Assembly: GCF_000007345.1 (NCBI RefSeq)
Contig: NC_003552.1
Location: 2,542,001 to 2,606,000 of the forward strand
DNA from: Methanosarcina acetivorans C2A
GTDB lineage: Archaea; Halobacteriota; Methanosarcinia; Methanosarcinales; Methanosarcinaceae
Direction of reading: 5' to 3'
DNA length: 64,000 nt
Under the pieces are notes generated by a model. That model saw only the letters and a list, made by a program, of their open reading frames with translations. It was not told where the DNA came from and did no database searches. Positions 1-8,187 of the stretch are shown here, piece by piece. The position numbers were made by a program, and so were the translations under genes. Every line of letters starts with the position of its first letter. Positions within the stretch are counted from its first letter, which is position 1.

Positions 1-68
1 ATTGTTTCTGAACGAAAGTCCAGAATAGATTCAGGATAAATTCAGAAGAAAACCGGACTGATCCGACA

Positions 69-962
69 ATGACAGATACAAATCCAGAAAATGTGAATAA
101 TTCAAAAATTACCATCATCTGCTCTGCCCCTGACCTTGCAAGCCAGAACATAAAGAAGCACCTTCTCGCCCTCAGGGAATGGAAGCCTCTGGAACTCCCC
201 GAAAACTCCGGGTTTTCCGCTGTCCTGGAGTCTGCGGACGGGAAGTTCAGGCTTGTAGATATCGAGGAAATCCACGTTTTTCAGGACGGGCTTGATAAGA
301 AACTGGAAGCTGCCGGGCTTCCTGCCGAATTGATTATTTTTGCCTCCAAGCACAGGAGCAAGGAGGAAGTGAAGTCCCTGACCGTGCACTGCACAGGAAA
401 TTCCTCGAACGAAGCCAGACTCGGGGGACACCCGAAAGAGCTTGCGGTATCCTCTCCGCCGGCTATGAAATCCATCCTGATGGAGATGAAAAGGCTTGCC
501 AAAGTAAAGGGGCTGGACTACGACGTAACTCTGGAAGTAACCCACCACGGACCAACCGAACTAAACGTGCCTTCCCTCTATGCCGAAATCGGGAGCACAG
601 AGGGACAGTGGGAAGAACCGGTCCCCGGGGAAATTGTTGCCCGGGCCATTCTTACCGTATCCCTGGAAAAAGTGCCGACAGCGGTAGGTTTCGGAGGCGG
701 GCACTATGCCATGCGCCAGACCGGGCTGCTGCTTGAAACAGCTATCTCTTTCGGACATAATTTCCCCAAGTACCAGCTGGAATTCGTGGATGAGGCTCTT
801 ATCAGGCAGGCGGTTGAGAAATCAAATGCCGAATTTGCTTACTTTGACCGGAAGTCCATGAAAAGTGCGGACCGAAAAAGGATCTCCCAAATTCTGGAGA
901 AACTGGGGCTAAAAGTCTTGAAAGAATCCGAGATCAGGGAAAAGTACGGCAGGGAAGAATAA
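69..962 (+). CDS. dtdA: D-aminoacyl-tRNA deacylase (archaeal DtdA/DTD2 type)
   Basis: A 297-residue protein of the archaeal/plant D-aminoacyl-tRNA deacylase family, which hydrolyses D-amino acids from mischarged tRNA and is a zinc-dependent cytosolic enzyme. Family signatures visible are GGHPKELAVSSPP (about residues 119-131), the histidine-rich EVTHHGP segment (about 158-164) and GFGGGHYA (about 219-226); the conserved histidines are the expected metal/catalytic ligands. Length is normal for the family. The ATG at 69 is the first in frame and gives the usual short polar N-terminus before the ITIICSAPD strand. It appears monocistronic; the next gene begins 80 bp downstream. Function is assigned from family membership. 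Confidence 0.95.
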   Translation: MTDTNPENVNNSKITIICSAPDLASQNIKKHLLALREWKPLELPENSGFSAVLESADGKFRLVDIEEIHVFQDGLDKKLEAAGLPAELIIFASKHRSKEEVKSLTVHCTGNSSNEARLGGHPKELAVSSPPAMKSILMEMKRLAKVKGLDYDVTLEVTHHGPTELNVPSLYAEIGSTEGQWEEPVPGEIVARAILTVSLEKVPTAVGFGGGHYAMRQTGLLLETAISFGHNFPKYQLEFVDEALIRQAVEKSNAEFAYFDRKSMKSADRKRISQILEKLGLKVLKESEIREKYGREE

Positions 963-1042
963 AGTTTATTGCATGATATCCCAAGTATCAGTGGGTATCT
1001 AAGTATCACAAAGGTCATTCAGTTCTTCGGGACAGAATCATC

Positions 1043-1405
1043 ATGTTCGATATCAGTCCTTTTTCTTTATTCCTCCGCTTTCTGTTCGGAGGAAGCGCTG
1101 TTTTAGCTTCCACCCTGATCGCCCGGACTTTCGGGGGCAAGCTAGGGGGAATCTTTGCTGCCTTTCCGGCAGTGTACCTGGCAGCAGTCGTGGGCTTGGG
1201 CCTGGAATATAAGGGCAGTGAACTGCTGTCTGTGACCGAGCAACTTTCGAGAGGAGCACTGGTGGGAATGGCAGCAGACATCTGCTGTGCACTTGCTGCA
1301 AGCTATTTTATTCTCAGGTATGGGTGGAAGAGAGGCCTTGCTTATGCCCTTTCCTTATGGGCGTTGCTTGCTCCGCTTATTTACTTTACATGGTTCGGGT
1401 TTTGA
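1043..1405 (+). CDS. DUF3147 family membrane protein (first copy)
   Basis: A small integral membrane protein of 120 residues with about four hydrophobic helices, the conserved RFLFGGSAVLAS start and the GGIFAAFPAVYLA segment typical of DUF3147. The role of the family is unknown. It lies 80 bp after dtdA and 170 bp before a related gene at 1575, so the two are probably a duplicated pair acting together, perhaps as a heteromer (inference). The end is a hydrophobic helix followed directly by TGA at 1405. No transport signature or catalytic residue is evident. Confidence 0.8.
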   Translation: MFDISPFSLFLRFLFGGSAVLASTLIARTFGGKLGGIFAAFPAVYLAAVVGLGLEYKGSELLSVTEQLSRGALVGMAADICCALAASYFILRYGWKRGLAYALSLWALLAPLIYFTWFGF

Positions 1406-1485
1406 AAAGGCGAAAATGGTCCGGAAAATAGCAGTTTAGAGAGCGACAGTCAAAATAATTATGTTCAATGAAAAAAAATCAAACT

Positions 1486-1560
1486 GGGACTAAACCAATG
1501 GAAATCAAAATAAGGCCTGAAACGGGAACTAAACCAATGGAAATCAAAACAAGGCTTGAA
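1486..1560 (+). repeat. Two-copy direct repeat between the DUF3147 genes
   Basis: Two near-identical copies of about 37 bp sit head to tail, each containing ACTAAACCAATGGAAATCAA (1489-1522 and 1528-1560). They lie just upstream of the second DUF3147 gene. No terminal inverted repeat is seen, so this is a local tandem duplication rather than a transposon. Confidence 0.75.
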
Positions 1561-1574
1561 TCGCGAGGTCGCTC

Positions 1575-1961
1575 ATGAAAGTCGATATTCGCGACCTGGG
1601 TTTGCGTTTCATCTTCGGGGGTCTGGCAGTTGCTGCCTGTTATGTTGTGCTCCAGCTTGTGCCTTCGAAGTCCTTTGCAGGGATTTTTGCCGCTTTCCCT
1701 GCGGTAATGGCTGCAGCTGTGATTATGGCAGGGCACTTTGGAAACTCTGAACAGGCAGCTGACATCGCCTTCGGAGCCAGTGCAGGGATGCTGGGCTGTA
1801 CTATCTGCGTGTTCACAGCCACCTTCTGTATGGAACATCTCGGGAAATGGGGGCTGTCTCTCGGAATCGCTCTTGTAGTCTGGTTTTTCAGTTCATACGC
1901 AGCAATTATGCTGATGCAGAACTTGCTGGAAAAACGAAAAAAGCAAAGAAACAGTATGTAA
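1575..1961 (+). CDS. DUF3147 family membrane protein (second copy)
   Basis: A 128-residue paralogue of the protein at 1043. It shares the start RFIFGGLAVAA and the core FAGIFAAFPAVMAAA, with about four predicted membrane helices, and ends in a basic tail (KRKKQRN) likely on the cytoplasmic side. Function is unknown. The pairing of two DUF3147 genes suggests a two-subunit membrane assembly (inference). The ATG at 1575 matches the start of the family alignment; no strong Shine-Dalgarno is visible. Confidence 0.78.
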   Translation: MKVDIRDLGLRFIFGGLAVAACYVVLQLVPSKSFAGIFAAFPAVMAAAVIMAGHFGNSEQAADIAFGASAGMLGCTICVFTATFCMEHLGKWGLSLGIALVVWFFSSYAAIMLMQNLLEKRKKQRNSM

Positions 1962-2064
1962 AAAGCACTTTAATAATGCAGGCTTCAAAAGAAAGCCTCG
2001 GATACTTTTCTTTTCTAGCTCTGCCTCTTATAATTCTTTTTTGTTTTGATATCTTGCTCTGCCG

Positions 2065-2140
2065 TTCTGCTTATTGCTTTACGTTTTGCTTATTGCTTTA
2101 TGTTCTGCTTATTGCTTTATGTTCTGCTTATTGCTTTAAT
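2065..2140. repeat. Four tandem 19-bp repeats at the 3' end of the Cys-rich gene
   Basis: Four contiguous 19-bp units (2065-2083, 2084-2102, 2103-2121, 2122-2140) share the core TTCTGCTTATTGCTTTATG with one or two changes each. Read on the minus strand each unit carries AAGCAATAA, the last two codons and stop of the gene at 2128-2289. The array therefore looks like repeated duplication of that gene's end. Confidence 0.85.
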
Positions 2141-2289
2141 TTCATCGGCTCCCCGCAGCACGTTATGTTGCCTGTACAGCAGGCATCAGTCGTGCAGCAG
2201 GTTTCTCCGCATGCTTTTACTACCTTAAGTTCGAACCCGCACTCTTCGCAAACAAGTACCTGACCCTCTTTCAATTCGCTGCAGTTCAT
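2128..2289 (-). CDS. Small Cys-rich desulforedoxin-like metal-binding protein
   Basis: A 53-residue ORF. Its layout, a G-x-V-L-x-C-E-x-C-G knuckle near the N-terminus and CCGEPMKL near the C-terminus, is that of the desulforedoxin/desulfoferrodoxin N-terminal rubredoxin-like knuckle, which binds Fe (or Zn) through four cysteines. Between them is an unusual extra Cys-rich insert, CGETCCTTDACC (residues 27-38), giving nine cysteines in all. The ATG at 2289 is preceded by GAGGTGA at good spacing, a strong ribosome binding site. The tandem array at 2065-2140 overlaps its stop. A small electron carrier or metal-storage role is inferred. Translation was done by hand. Confidence 0.75.
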   Translation of the reverse strand: MNCSELKEGQVLVCEECGFELKVVKACGETCCTTDACCTGNITCCGEPMKLKQ

Positions 2290-2484
2290 TTTATGTCACC
2301 TCAATTTGTTTGATAGGAAATGTATGTAATTGAGGTTCAAACTGATTTTGAAACAATAGTTCTGAGGATTGATCTGTAAACTTAAAAGTTTCTGTGGGCC
2401 AGGCCAAAAGGAGAAGAGAAAATAGAAGGTAGAAAAGGAAAGGGGAAAGAGAAATCTCCTATCTTCATTTCAGCATGTCAGACT

Positions 2485-3891
2485 TCATTCGAATCCGCCG
2501 GAAACCGCCATTTCTTTCCCTGCGCCGATCCCCGAATGGGCTGCATGTTTTTTAAAAGTTCGGTATACCCTGAAAAGCATGAATGCCGAAAGAATAAACG
2601 AGAGAAGATCCGAAGTCGGGTAAGCTGCCCAGACCCCGTCCAGGCCGTAATAATTCGGCAAAATAAGCACAAGCGGGATCAGGAAAAGAAGCTGCCGGCT
2701 GAGGGAGAGAAGAAAAGACGGTTTTGCCTGTCCGAGAGCCTGGAAAAGGGTTACTGTGACCACGTTCAGGCCTATCAGAGGCATTCCCATCAGCATGATC
2801 ATTACAGCGTGTTTTCCGACAGCCAGGTATTCTGGGTCGGCGCTGAAAAGCACGAGAAGCTGCTCCGTAAAGAGATAGATGGTAAGCAGGCCAAGGAGCC
2901 CGAAGGACGTTGTTGCAATAAGAGCCAGTTTTACGGCTTCCACTATCCTTTCGAACTTCTTTGCTCCGTAATTGAACCCGATAATTGGCTGCAGCCCAAA
3001 GGACATTCCCAGAAGAGGCAGGAAGATGAAGGAATTGACCTTTATTACAATCCCAAAAACAGCAATTGCAACATCTCCTCCATGGTTTGCAAGGGCATTG
3101 TATACGAAGATCATCATAAGGCTGCTCGAAGCCTGCATAACAAAAGATCCGAGCCCTATAGCCCCTATTTCCTTTATGATCTTCAGGTCCGGTTTGAGGT
3201 TTCCGGATTTAAAGTTCACGGCTCCCTTACCTTTAAGGCAATAATGCAGCAGCCAGCCCGAACTCACAGCCTGGGAGATTACGGTTGCAATTGCCGCTCC
3301 CTTTACACCCATCTCGAAGCCGAAGATAAAAAGAGGGTCAAGGAGGATATTGATGCCCGCTCCTATCAGCATTGCGTTCATTGCAAGGCGGGCATTTCCT
3401 TCGGCTCTGACGATGTGCTGAACCGCGACTCCGAAGACGAAGAAAATCCCTCCTTCAATTATGTATTCAAGGTATTCGCTCGCATAGGGCAGGATTCCGG
3501 GCGTGGCTCCGAAGATTTCCAGAATCGGACCAAGATAAAGGAGGAAGGGGACGGCAATAAGTATACTGAGGAACAGGCTCAGAGAAAAAACATTTCCCAG
3601 AGTTCGCTCGGCTTTTTCGTTTTCCTTTGCCCCGAGGGCACGGGAGATAATGGAGGACCCTCCTGTTCCAAGGACGATTCCAAAAGCCATGATTATCATC
3701 TGGATTGGAAAAGCTATCGAAAGCCCACCTATTGCCTGGACACTTTCTGCCCCATATGCCCTCCCTACAAAAAGGGTGTCCACAACATTATAGAGGGCCT
3801 GCACTATCATCCCTATGATCACAGGGGTTGAAAGTTTAAACAGAAGCTTCTTTACGCTCTCTTTTCCCAGAAATTCACTTTTTTCTTCCAT
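2485..3891 (-). CDS. MATE family multidrug/Na+ efflux transporter
   Basis: A 468-residue polytopic membrane protein with the two six-helix halves typical of MATE exporters. The N-terminus (SVKKLLFKLSTPVIIGMIVQ, then YNVVDTLFVGRAYG) and the repeat of the motif in the second half (QPIIGFNYGAKK) are characteristic. The family exports cationic drugs or metabolites in exchange for Na+ or H+. It lies 21 bp behind a MarR-type regulator on the same strand, so the two form an operon in which the regulator probably represses its own exporter. Length is normal and no defect was seen. The substrate is unknown. Confidence 0.93.
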   Translation of the reverse strand: MEEKSEFLGKESVKKLLFKLSTPVIIGMIVQALYNVVDTLFVGRAYGAESVQAIGGLSIAFPIQMIIMAFGIVLGTGGSSIISRALGAKENEKAERTLGNVFSLSLFLSILIAVPFLLYLGPILEIFGATPGILPYASEYLEYIIEGGIFFVFGVAVQHIVRAEGNARLAMNAMLIGAGINILLDPLFIFGFEMGVKGAAIATVISQAVSSGWLLHYCLKGKGAVNFKSGNLKPDLKIIKEIGAIGLGSFVMQASSSLMMIFVYNALANHGGDVAIAVFGIVIKVNSFIFLPLLGMSFGLQPIIGFNYGAKKFERIVEAVKLALIATTSFGLLGLLTIYLFTEQLLVLFSADPEYLAVGKHAVMIMLMGMPLIGLNVVTVTLFQALGQAKPSFLLSLSRQLLFLIPLVLILPNYYGLDGVWAAYPTSDLLSFILSAFMLFRVYRTFKKHAAHSGIGAGKEMAVSGGFE

Positions 3892-3912
3892 TTGGACTCT
3901 TCCGCTTCGTTT

Positions 3913-4374
3913 TTATTTCAAAGATCCCGGCTTTTCCGGAGGCTCGAACCCGGGTTCAAAGAGTTTAAGTGCGGCCTTCTGAACCAGCCGCCTGAAAGTT
4001 TCTTTTTCTTCAGGTGTGAAATCCGAAAGGAGGGTATCGACAAAAGACAGGAGCTTTTCCAGGACAATCCCCCTCATTTCCTTTCCCTTTTCGGTCAGGT
4101 AAACTTTGTAAGCCCTGCGGTCTTCTTCGTCGACCTGCCTGTACACGTACCCTTCTTTTTCCAGGCTCTGAATTGCTCTTGTGCTCGTGGCTTTGCTCAC
4201 CTTCAGGGTCCTTGCAAGGGTTTCCTGGGAGATTCCGTCTCTCCTGTATAAAACCATTAAAAAATCAAACTGTCCACTCCCTATCCCGTAAGGCTCAAGT
4301 TCCTTTGCCATGTATGCTAGGTGGCTCCTGTAAATATGGGCGATCGGGCCGCAGATTTCTCTTGGGTCTTCCAT
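3913..4374 (-). CDS. MarR family transcriptional regulator of the MATE operon
   Basis: A winged-helix regulator of about 153 residues: LYRRDGISQETLARTLKVSK (helix-turn-helix), then the wing with the signature DEEDRRAYKVYLTEKGKE. The ATG at 4374 was chosen over the one 15 bases upstream because it follows GGAGG at about 8-nt spacing, whereas the upstream ATG has no such site. It is first gene of an operon with the MATE exporter. A perfect 18-bp palindrome at 4436-4453 upstream is the likely operator. MarR proteins usually repress and are released by small aromatic ligands; autorepression with exporter control is inferred. Confidence 0.9.
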   Translation of the reverse strand: MEDPREICGPIAHIYRSHLAYMAKELEPYGIGSGQFDFLMVLYRRDGISQETLARTLKVSKATSTRAIQSLEKEGYVYRQVDEEDRRAYKVYLTEKGKEMRGIVLEKLLSFVDTLLSDFTPEEKETFRRLVQKAALKLFEPGFEPPEKPGSLK

Positions 4375-4435
4375 AATTTCATCCTCCATTTTTCGATTCT
4401 TGGAGGCTTGTTTTGGATATAGGTGAATAGGAATA

Positions 4436-4453
4436 TAGTTTCATATGAAACTA
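4436..4453. promoter_or_regulatory. Perfect palindrome, probable MarR operator
   Basis: TAGTTTCATATGAAACTA is a perfect 18-bp palindrome about 60 bp upstream of the MarR gene. Size and symmetry fit a MarR dimer site. The half-site ATGAAACTA recurs at 7095-7103 before a second MarR gene. Confidence 0.7.
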
Positions 4454-4591
4454 ATACGATGCCCTCAAGGTTTCGGATACATATAATAGTTGCGGTTCGG
4501 CCTGTTTTCGAGCACGGAAAGGAAATGGATAGGAATTTTGGGTTCATGTGCCTGAAAAAATGTATATAGAACCGGTTGATATAATTTACAT

Positions 4592-5743
4592 ATGTTCGAT
4601 GAAGACTTTATCCTGAAATGGCTGGATGAAGGCACCATTGATCACGCTCAGGCAGAAAAGATGAAGGAAGACCTTGCGGAGTATAAAAGGGAGCGCAGGT
4701 CAAAAAAACAAATCGTTGCCTTTTCGACCATAGGGGCTATTTTAATCGGGATTGGTGCCATCCTGTTTGTGGCTTCCAACTGGGAGAAAATCGGGAATAC
4801 AGTTAAGGTTTTGCTGCTTGTCGGAACTACGGTGGGCGTACATTATGCGGGTTATCGTTTAAAATACGAGCAGCAGAAATATCCAAGGCTGGGTTCTGCT
4901 CTGGTTTTACTTTCAGCCCTGCTCTTTGGAGCCAGCTTGTTTTTAATTGCTCAGATCTACAATATCAACGCCAACAACAGCACACTTGTCCTGATCTGGA
5001 TCCTCGGAGTTTTTCCCCTTATCTACGGCTACCGTTCCGCTTCAATTGCCGGACTCTGTTCCCTGCTTTTTTATCTCTGGGTCAGCTTGCTGTACCGGGA
5101 GAGTCCAGACCTTGATAAATTGATAAGTATCTGGGACCTCTACCTTATCTCAGGTATTTCCATCTATTTCCTGGGGGTTTTGAATGGGCTGACAGAAAAA
5201 GTAAAACATGCCGAAACCCCGTTTAAGTTTATGGGGCTACAGGCTGCACTCTTTGCCTTATTCGCACACACCTTCAAGCTTGGGGAATACCAGCCTGATA
5301 AAATCGTTCCTGTTATTTACGCCATCCTTGGAATCCTCTTCCTGGCAGTCCTTCTCCCAAAACCACTTCGAGAAAGGCTTATAGGTTTTCAGGCAGATGC
5401 GAGCATGTCCATAGTTGCTTTGTTAATGGCAGGAATCACGCTTACAACCATATACATCCCTGCATCGGAAGAAACTTACATGGTCCTTTTCAACGTCATC
5501 TTCCTCGGACTATTGACCCTGCTCCTGTATGCCGGGTACAGCACCGAAAATATAGGAATCATCAATACCGCGATGTTCTGGTTTGTCCTCCTTATTTTTG
5601 CGAGATATTTCGACTTCTTCTGGGAACTGCTTCCAAGGTCACTCTTTTTCATGCTGGGAGGGCTTGTCCTGCTGGTCATAAGTGTGGTGCTGGAAAGAAA
5701 GAGAAGGGAGCTTAAAGTCCAGTTTTCAGGAGGGGAACAATGA
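4592..5743 (+). CDS. DUF2157 domain membrane protein
   Basis: A 383-residue protein. It has a soluble N-terminal segment (WLDEGTIDHAQAEKMKEDL, DUF2157 start) followed by about ten or more hydrophobic helices beginning near residue 40 (IGAILIGIGAILFVASNWE). The NW motif after helix one is characteristic of DUF2157. Function is unknown; such proteins are commonly encoded next to a GDYXXLXY protein, as here, suggesting a shared membrane complex. Its TGA (5741-5743) overlaps an ATG (5740), so downstream translation may be coupled. Upstream sequence has a TATA-like run at about 4560-4590. Confidence 0.88.
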   Translation: MFDEDFILKWLDEGTIDHAQAEKMKEDLAEYKRERRSKKQIVAFSTIGAILIGIGAILFVASNWEKIGNTVKVLLLVGTTVGVHYAGYRLKYEQQKYPRLGSALVLLSALLFGASLFLIAQIYNINANNSTLVLIWILGVFPLIYGYRSASIAGLCSLLFYLWVSLLYRESPDLDKLISIWDLYLISGISIYFLGVLNGLTEKVKHAETPFKFMGLQAALFALFAHTFKLGEYQPDKIVPVIYAILGILFLAVLLPKPLRERLIGFQADASMSIVALLMAGITLTTIYIPASEETYMVLFNVIFLGLLTLLLYAGYSTENIGIINTAMFWFVLLIFARYFDFFWELLPRSLFFMLGGLVLLVISVVLERKRRELKVQFSGGEQ

Positions 5744-5874
5744 AGGGAACAAGGAAGTCAACGATGAAGGGAATAATGAAGGGAACAATGAGAGGAACGA
5801 TGAAAAGCATCTGTTTGAGCTTTAAAGGCTGTGAAGCCGCGGATTTTTCAGGAATGAGGGGGGTCCGGCGATGA
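5740..5874 (+). CDS. Possible 44-residue linker ORF of repeated MKG units
   Basis: This short open frame overlaps the DUF2157 stop by ATGA and its own TGA overlaps the ATG of the next gene, so it bridges the two with no gap. The first 20 codons are imperfect repeats of Met-Lys-Gly-(Thr/Ile), reflecting a purine-rich repeat with four ATGAAGGGAA-like units. It could be a real basic peptide or a chance frame in a repetitive ribosome-loading leader. The double stop/start overlap favours translation; the low complexity argues against a folded protein. Confidence 0.3.
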   Translation: MKGTRKSTMKGIMKGTMRGTMKSICLSFKGCEAADFSGMRGVRR

Positions 5875-6446
5875 AGCAGAAGCAGATCTTTTATCTCACG
5901 ATAGTTTTCTGGCTCCTGATCTTTTCGGGTTTCATCCTCTTCAAAGAATATACCCTGAGGACCGGGACGGAAATTTTGCTTAAAACCGAGCCCATAGACC
6001 CGAGAGACCTTTTCAGGGGAGACTATGTAACCCTTAATTACGAGATAAGTACCCTTGACCTGGACGAGATTCCGGCTGAAGATCCTTATTTTGATTATAA
6101 TGACCGGATATACCTGGCACTGACACTGGAAGACGGGTACGGAGTGCCCAAAAAGATCTACAGGAATCCGCCTGATGATGAACTTTTTCTCAAAGGCACG
6201 GTAAAACAGCTGATCTATGACTGGGAAGAAGATGAAGACAGCCTTATAGCTGAAGAGCCTCGCGTTAAGGAACTCAGGGTCGAATACGGCATAGAGAGCT
6301 ATTTTGTCCCCGAAGGCAGGGGGATAGAGATCGAACGTCAACAATGGACAGGAGGAGAAGGAGTCGATGTAAAGGTTGTTGTTGACAAGTATGGAAATGC
6401 CGTGGCTGAGAGCTTATTAATTGACGGCCAGGAGCTTGAGATTTAA
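5871..6446 (+). CDS. GDYXXLXY domain membrane-anchored protein
   Basis: A 191-residue protein with one N-terminal membrane helix (residues about 7-25) and an extracytoplasmic domain containing RDLFRGDYVTLNYEI, the defining GDYxxLxY motif. A second family block, VEYGIESYFVPEGRG, lies near residue 145. It follows the DUF2157 gene and belongs to the same transcription unit; the two families co-occur widely. The biochemical role is unknown; an envelope function is likely from topology. Confidence 0.88.
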   Translation: MKQKQIFYLTIVFWLLIFSGFILFKEYTLRTGTEILLKTEPIDPRDLFRGDYVTLNYEISTLDLDEIPAEDPYFDYNDRIYLALTLEDGYGVPKKIYRNPPDDELFLKGTVKQLIYDWEEDEDSLIAEEPRVKELRVEYGIESYFVPEGRGIEIERQQWTGGEGVDVKVVVDKYGNAVAESLLIDGQELEI

Positions 6447-7083
6447 GCTTTTTTTGCTGCGCTCAAGCGGACTAAATTTCAATATTTTTGCCCACACAAC
6501 CATATTCACTATATCGTGTCGTCCTTTCCCGCTCGACGCAGGAGAGCGGTCTTTCCCAAAAAGAAGGAAAAGAAAAAAGAAGAGAAGCCAGCCAGCAAGC
6601 AAATACAACTTGTGGCACCTGCAAGAGACTAAATATCAAAGTGACCTGGGAAATCGCGAATTCATTGCTTCTTTTATCTTTTCTGTTTCTTTTGTAGGGT
6701 CTCCAGACAGGCTGGCAAGGGCACTTTATATTCACATGTGGATTTTTATGAGGTTCGGGTTCAGGGAATATTATTTCTCGAACCATTGGACATTTCTCCA
6801 TGGTATCTTACTTTCTTAATAGTTGCATGAACCTATCTGTCAATCTTTTTTGCATGTTAGACGAGACAGCTTCCACCCTGCAGGAAGTAAAAGAGGTAAC
6901 AAAAAAGTTACCAGGTTTGGATGATCCTGCATATCTTCCGATTAAGCAGGGCGATTAAGCAGGGGGCTAACTACTTTTTTATCGGATTTTTATATAAATT
7001 CGATAAACTTAAATATCATACAATTAATTTGTTGTAAATATCAATTATTGATAATTACATCAGTTATAGTTCTCAAACAGTAA
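6447..7083. other. Long intergenic stretch, possibly decayed
   Basis: I see no convincing full-length gene. At 6458-6478 there is CTCAAGCGGACTAAATTT, which recurs near 12372-12390. The only frame with a plausible coding look is the short one at 6854-6958. The right part is very AT-rich and probably holds the promoter of the MarR gene at 7202. Confidence 0.6.
6854..6958 (+). CDS. Possible 34-residue peptide or gene remnant
   Basis: The frame from ATG 6854 to TAA 6956-6958 reads as an acidic, helix-friendly peptide ending LDDPAYLPIKQGD, with normal codon use. No ribosome binding site is evident and no family is recognised. It may be the tail of a lost gene or a true small protein. Confidence 0.25.
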   Translation: MLDETASTLQEVKEVTKKLPGLDDPAYLPIKQGD

Positions 7084-7102
7084 GTTTTCATCGTATGAAA
7101 CT
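7084..7102. promoter_or_regulatory. Inverted repeat upstream of the second MarR gene
   Basis: AGTTTTCATCGTATGAAACT contains TTTCAT and ATGAAA arms (7086-7091, 7095-7100) around a 3-nt centre, 100 bp before the MarR start. It shares the ATGAAACTA half-site with the operator at 4436-4453. Confidence 0.5.
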
Positions 7103-7201
7103 AAAGTAAATCCTCAGGCGCTTACAGACCGATGATGTAATCTGGCTATGGCATCCTTTGATCTGCATCTGCAGTTACACGTGTAGCGTCCTGGAGGAAG
7201 C

Positions 7202-7690
7202 ATGTTAGATGACAACAGAATAAGAGAACTCCGGCTAATAATGCTGGAAAGGACAATGCTGTTCAATAAATTGTTTGAAAGAGATGTCTCTCAAAAAATA
7301 TCCAGAGCCAGATTTGAAGAGCTCGAAAAGCTCGGCAAACAACAGCCAACGGTTATTCTGATAATCGGCATGATTGGGGAAATCATTCCTTCATACCTCG
7401 GCCTGTGCATGAACCTAGATAGGAGCAGCCTCTCAAGAATGATAGATTCCATGGAAACAAAGGGAATCGTTAAGAGAAGAACCGACCCGGAAGACCGGAG
7501 AAAAGTTCTGGTATCCCTAACTGAAAAAGGAGAAAGGTACTATGAGTTTCTCCTCGGAATAATGGAAGAAGTTCATGCTTCTATCATGGATTTTCTTGAC
7601 GAGCAGGATCTCAGAGAGTATGAAGCCTGCCTGAAAACGGAAGTACGGATCATGAAGAAAATCGATTCCAAACTGGGTGGAGAGGAATGA
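7202..7690 (+). CDS. MarR family transcriptional regulator
   Basis: A 162-residue MarR protein. The recognition helix region is LCMNLDRSSLSRMIDSMETK (about residues 80-99), and the wing carries RRTDPEDRRKVLVSLTEKG, the DxRxxxxxLTxxG signature. The ATG at 7202 follows CTGGAGGAAGC, a good ribosome binding site. About 500 bp downstream on the same strand is an RND-type exporter, so it probably controls that exporter (inference from the usual pairing). The upstream inverted repeat at 7084-7102 is a candidate operator. Confidence 0.9.
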   Translation: MLDDNRIRELRLIMLERTMLFNKLFERDVSQKISRARFEELEKLGKQQPTVILIIGMIGEIIPSYLGLCMNLDRSSLSRMIDSMETKGIVKRRTDPEDRRKVLVSLTEKGERYYEFLLGIMEEVHASIMDFLDEQDLREYEACLKTEVRIMKKIDSKLGGEE

Positions 7691-8187
7691 TCCCCGGGGA
7701 AAAATGCCTGAAATAAATAGGAGGGATGTTTGAAAGAGGGTCTACAGAACAGAGAACCCGCAGAAATGTAGAAGAAGTGCTTGCAGGAGCAGTGGGGTAT
7801 TAAGAACCCGGGCATCAAAAAAAATTAAGGATACATTGAGGATACATTAAAACAGTACTGCAAACCCGAAAGAGCCGGCGGAAAGTTGATCCCTGCATTT
7901 TGTTCCGGCTGAATCTCTACACCCCTAAAACTCTGGTGCCTCTCTCCTTTGAGCCGTGGCCTGCAGGCACTTTTATGGGGTCCTGTGAAAAATAATCTGA
8001 CCTGATTTTTTGAGAACGTAAAGCAAATCCAGACCTAATTTCCTGAGTAGAAAGCAAGGTACTGGGAAATTATTCGAATAATTTTCATGGAAAATTTGTT
8101 TTGAACAGCCGTGGCCATGGATTTTTTTCTGAAAAATGAAAAACGTTCCAAATAAAGAGTAAATGCAGTCTTTAAGGGGGTACCGCT
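7691..8187. other. Intergenic region before the RND exporter
   Basis: No gene is supported here. The only feature is AAGGGGG at 8174-8180, a ribosome binding site 7-8 nt before the ATA codon at 8188. Confidence 0.6.

Noticed and set aside
1486-1560. The direct repeat was considered as a CRISPR start.
   Set aside because: Only two copies, almost no spacer, and not palindromic. No CRISPR array was found in the window.
2536-3831. A 431-codon open frame on the plus strand opposite the MATE gene.
   Set aside because: It lies entirely antisense to a clear MATE transporter, has a composition of charged, Cys/His-scattered nonsense and no start signal.
5712-6344. A 210-codon minus-strand frame opposite DUF2157/GDYXXLXY.
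   Set aside because: Antisense shadow of GDYXXLXY; the repeated VPFIVP part is the complement of the ATGAAGGGAA repeat.
6421-6819. A 132-codon frame after the GDYXXLXY gene.
   Set aside because: No ribosome site, irregular composition and overlap with a dispersed repeat.
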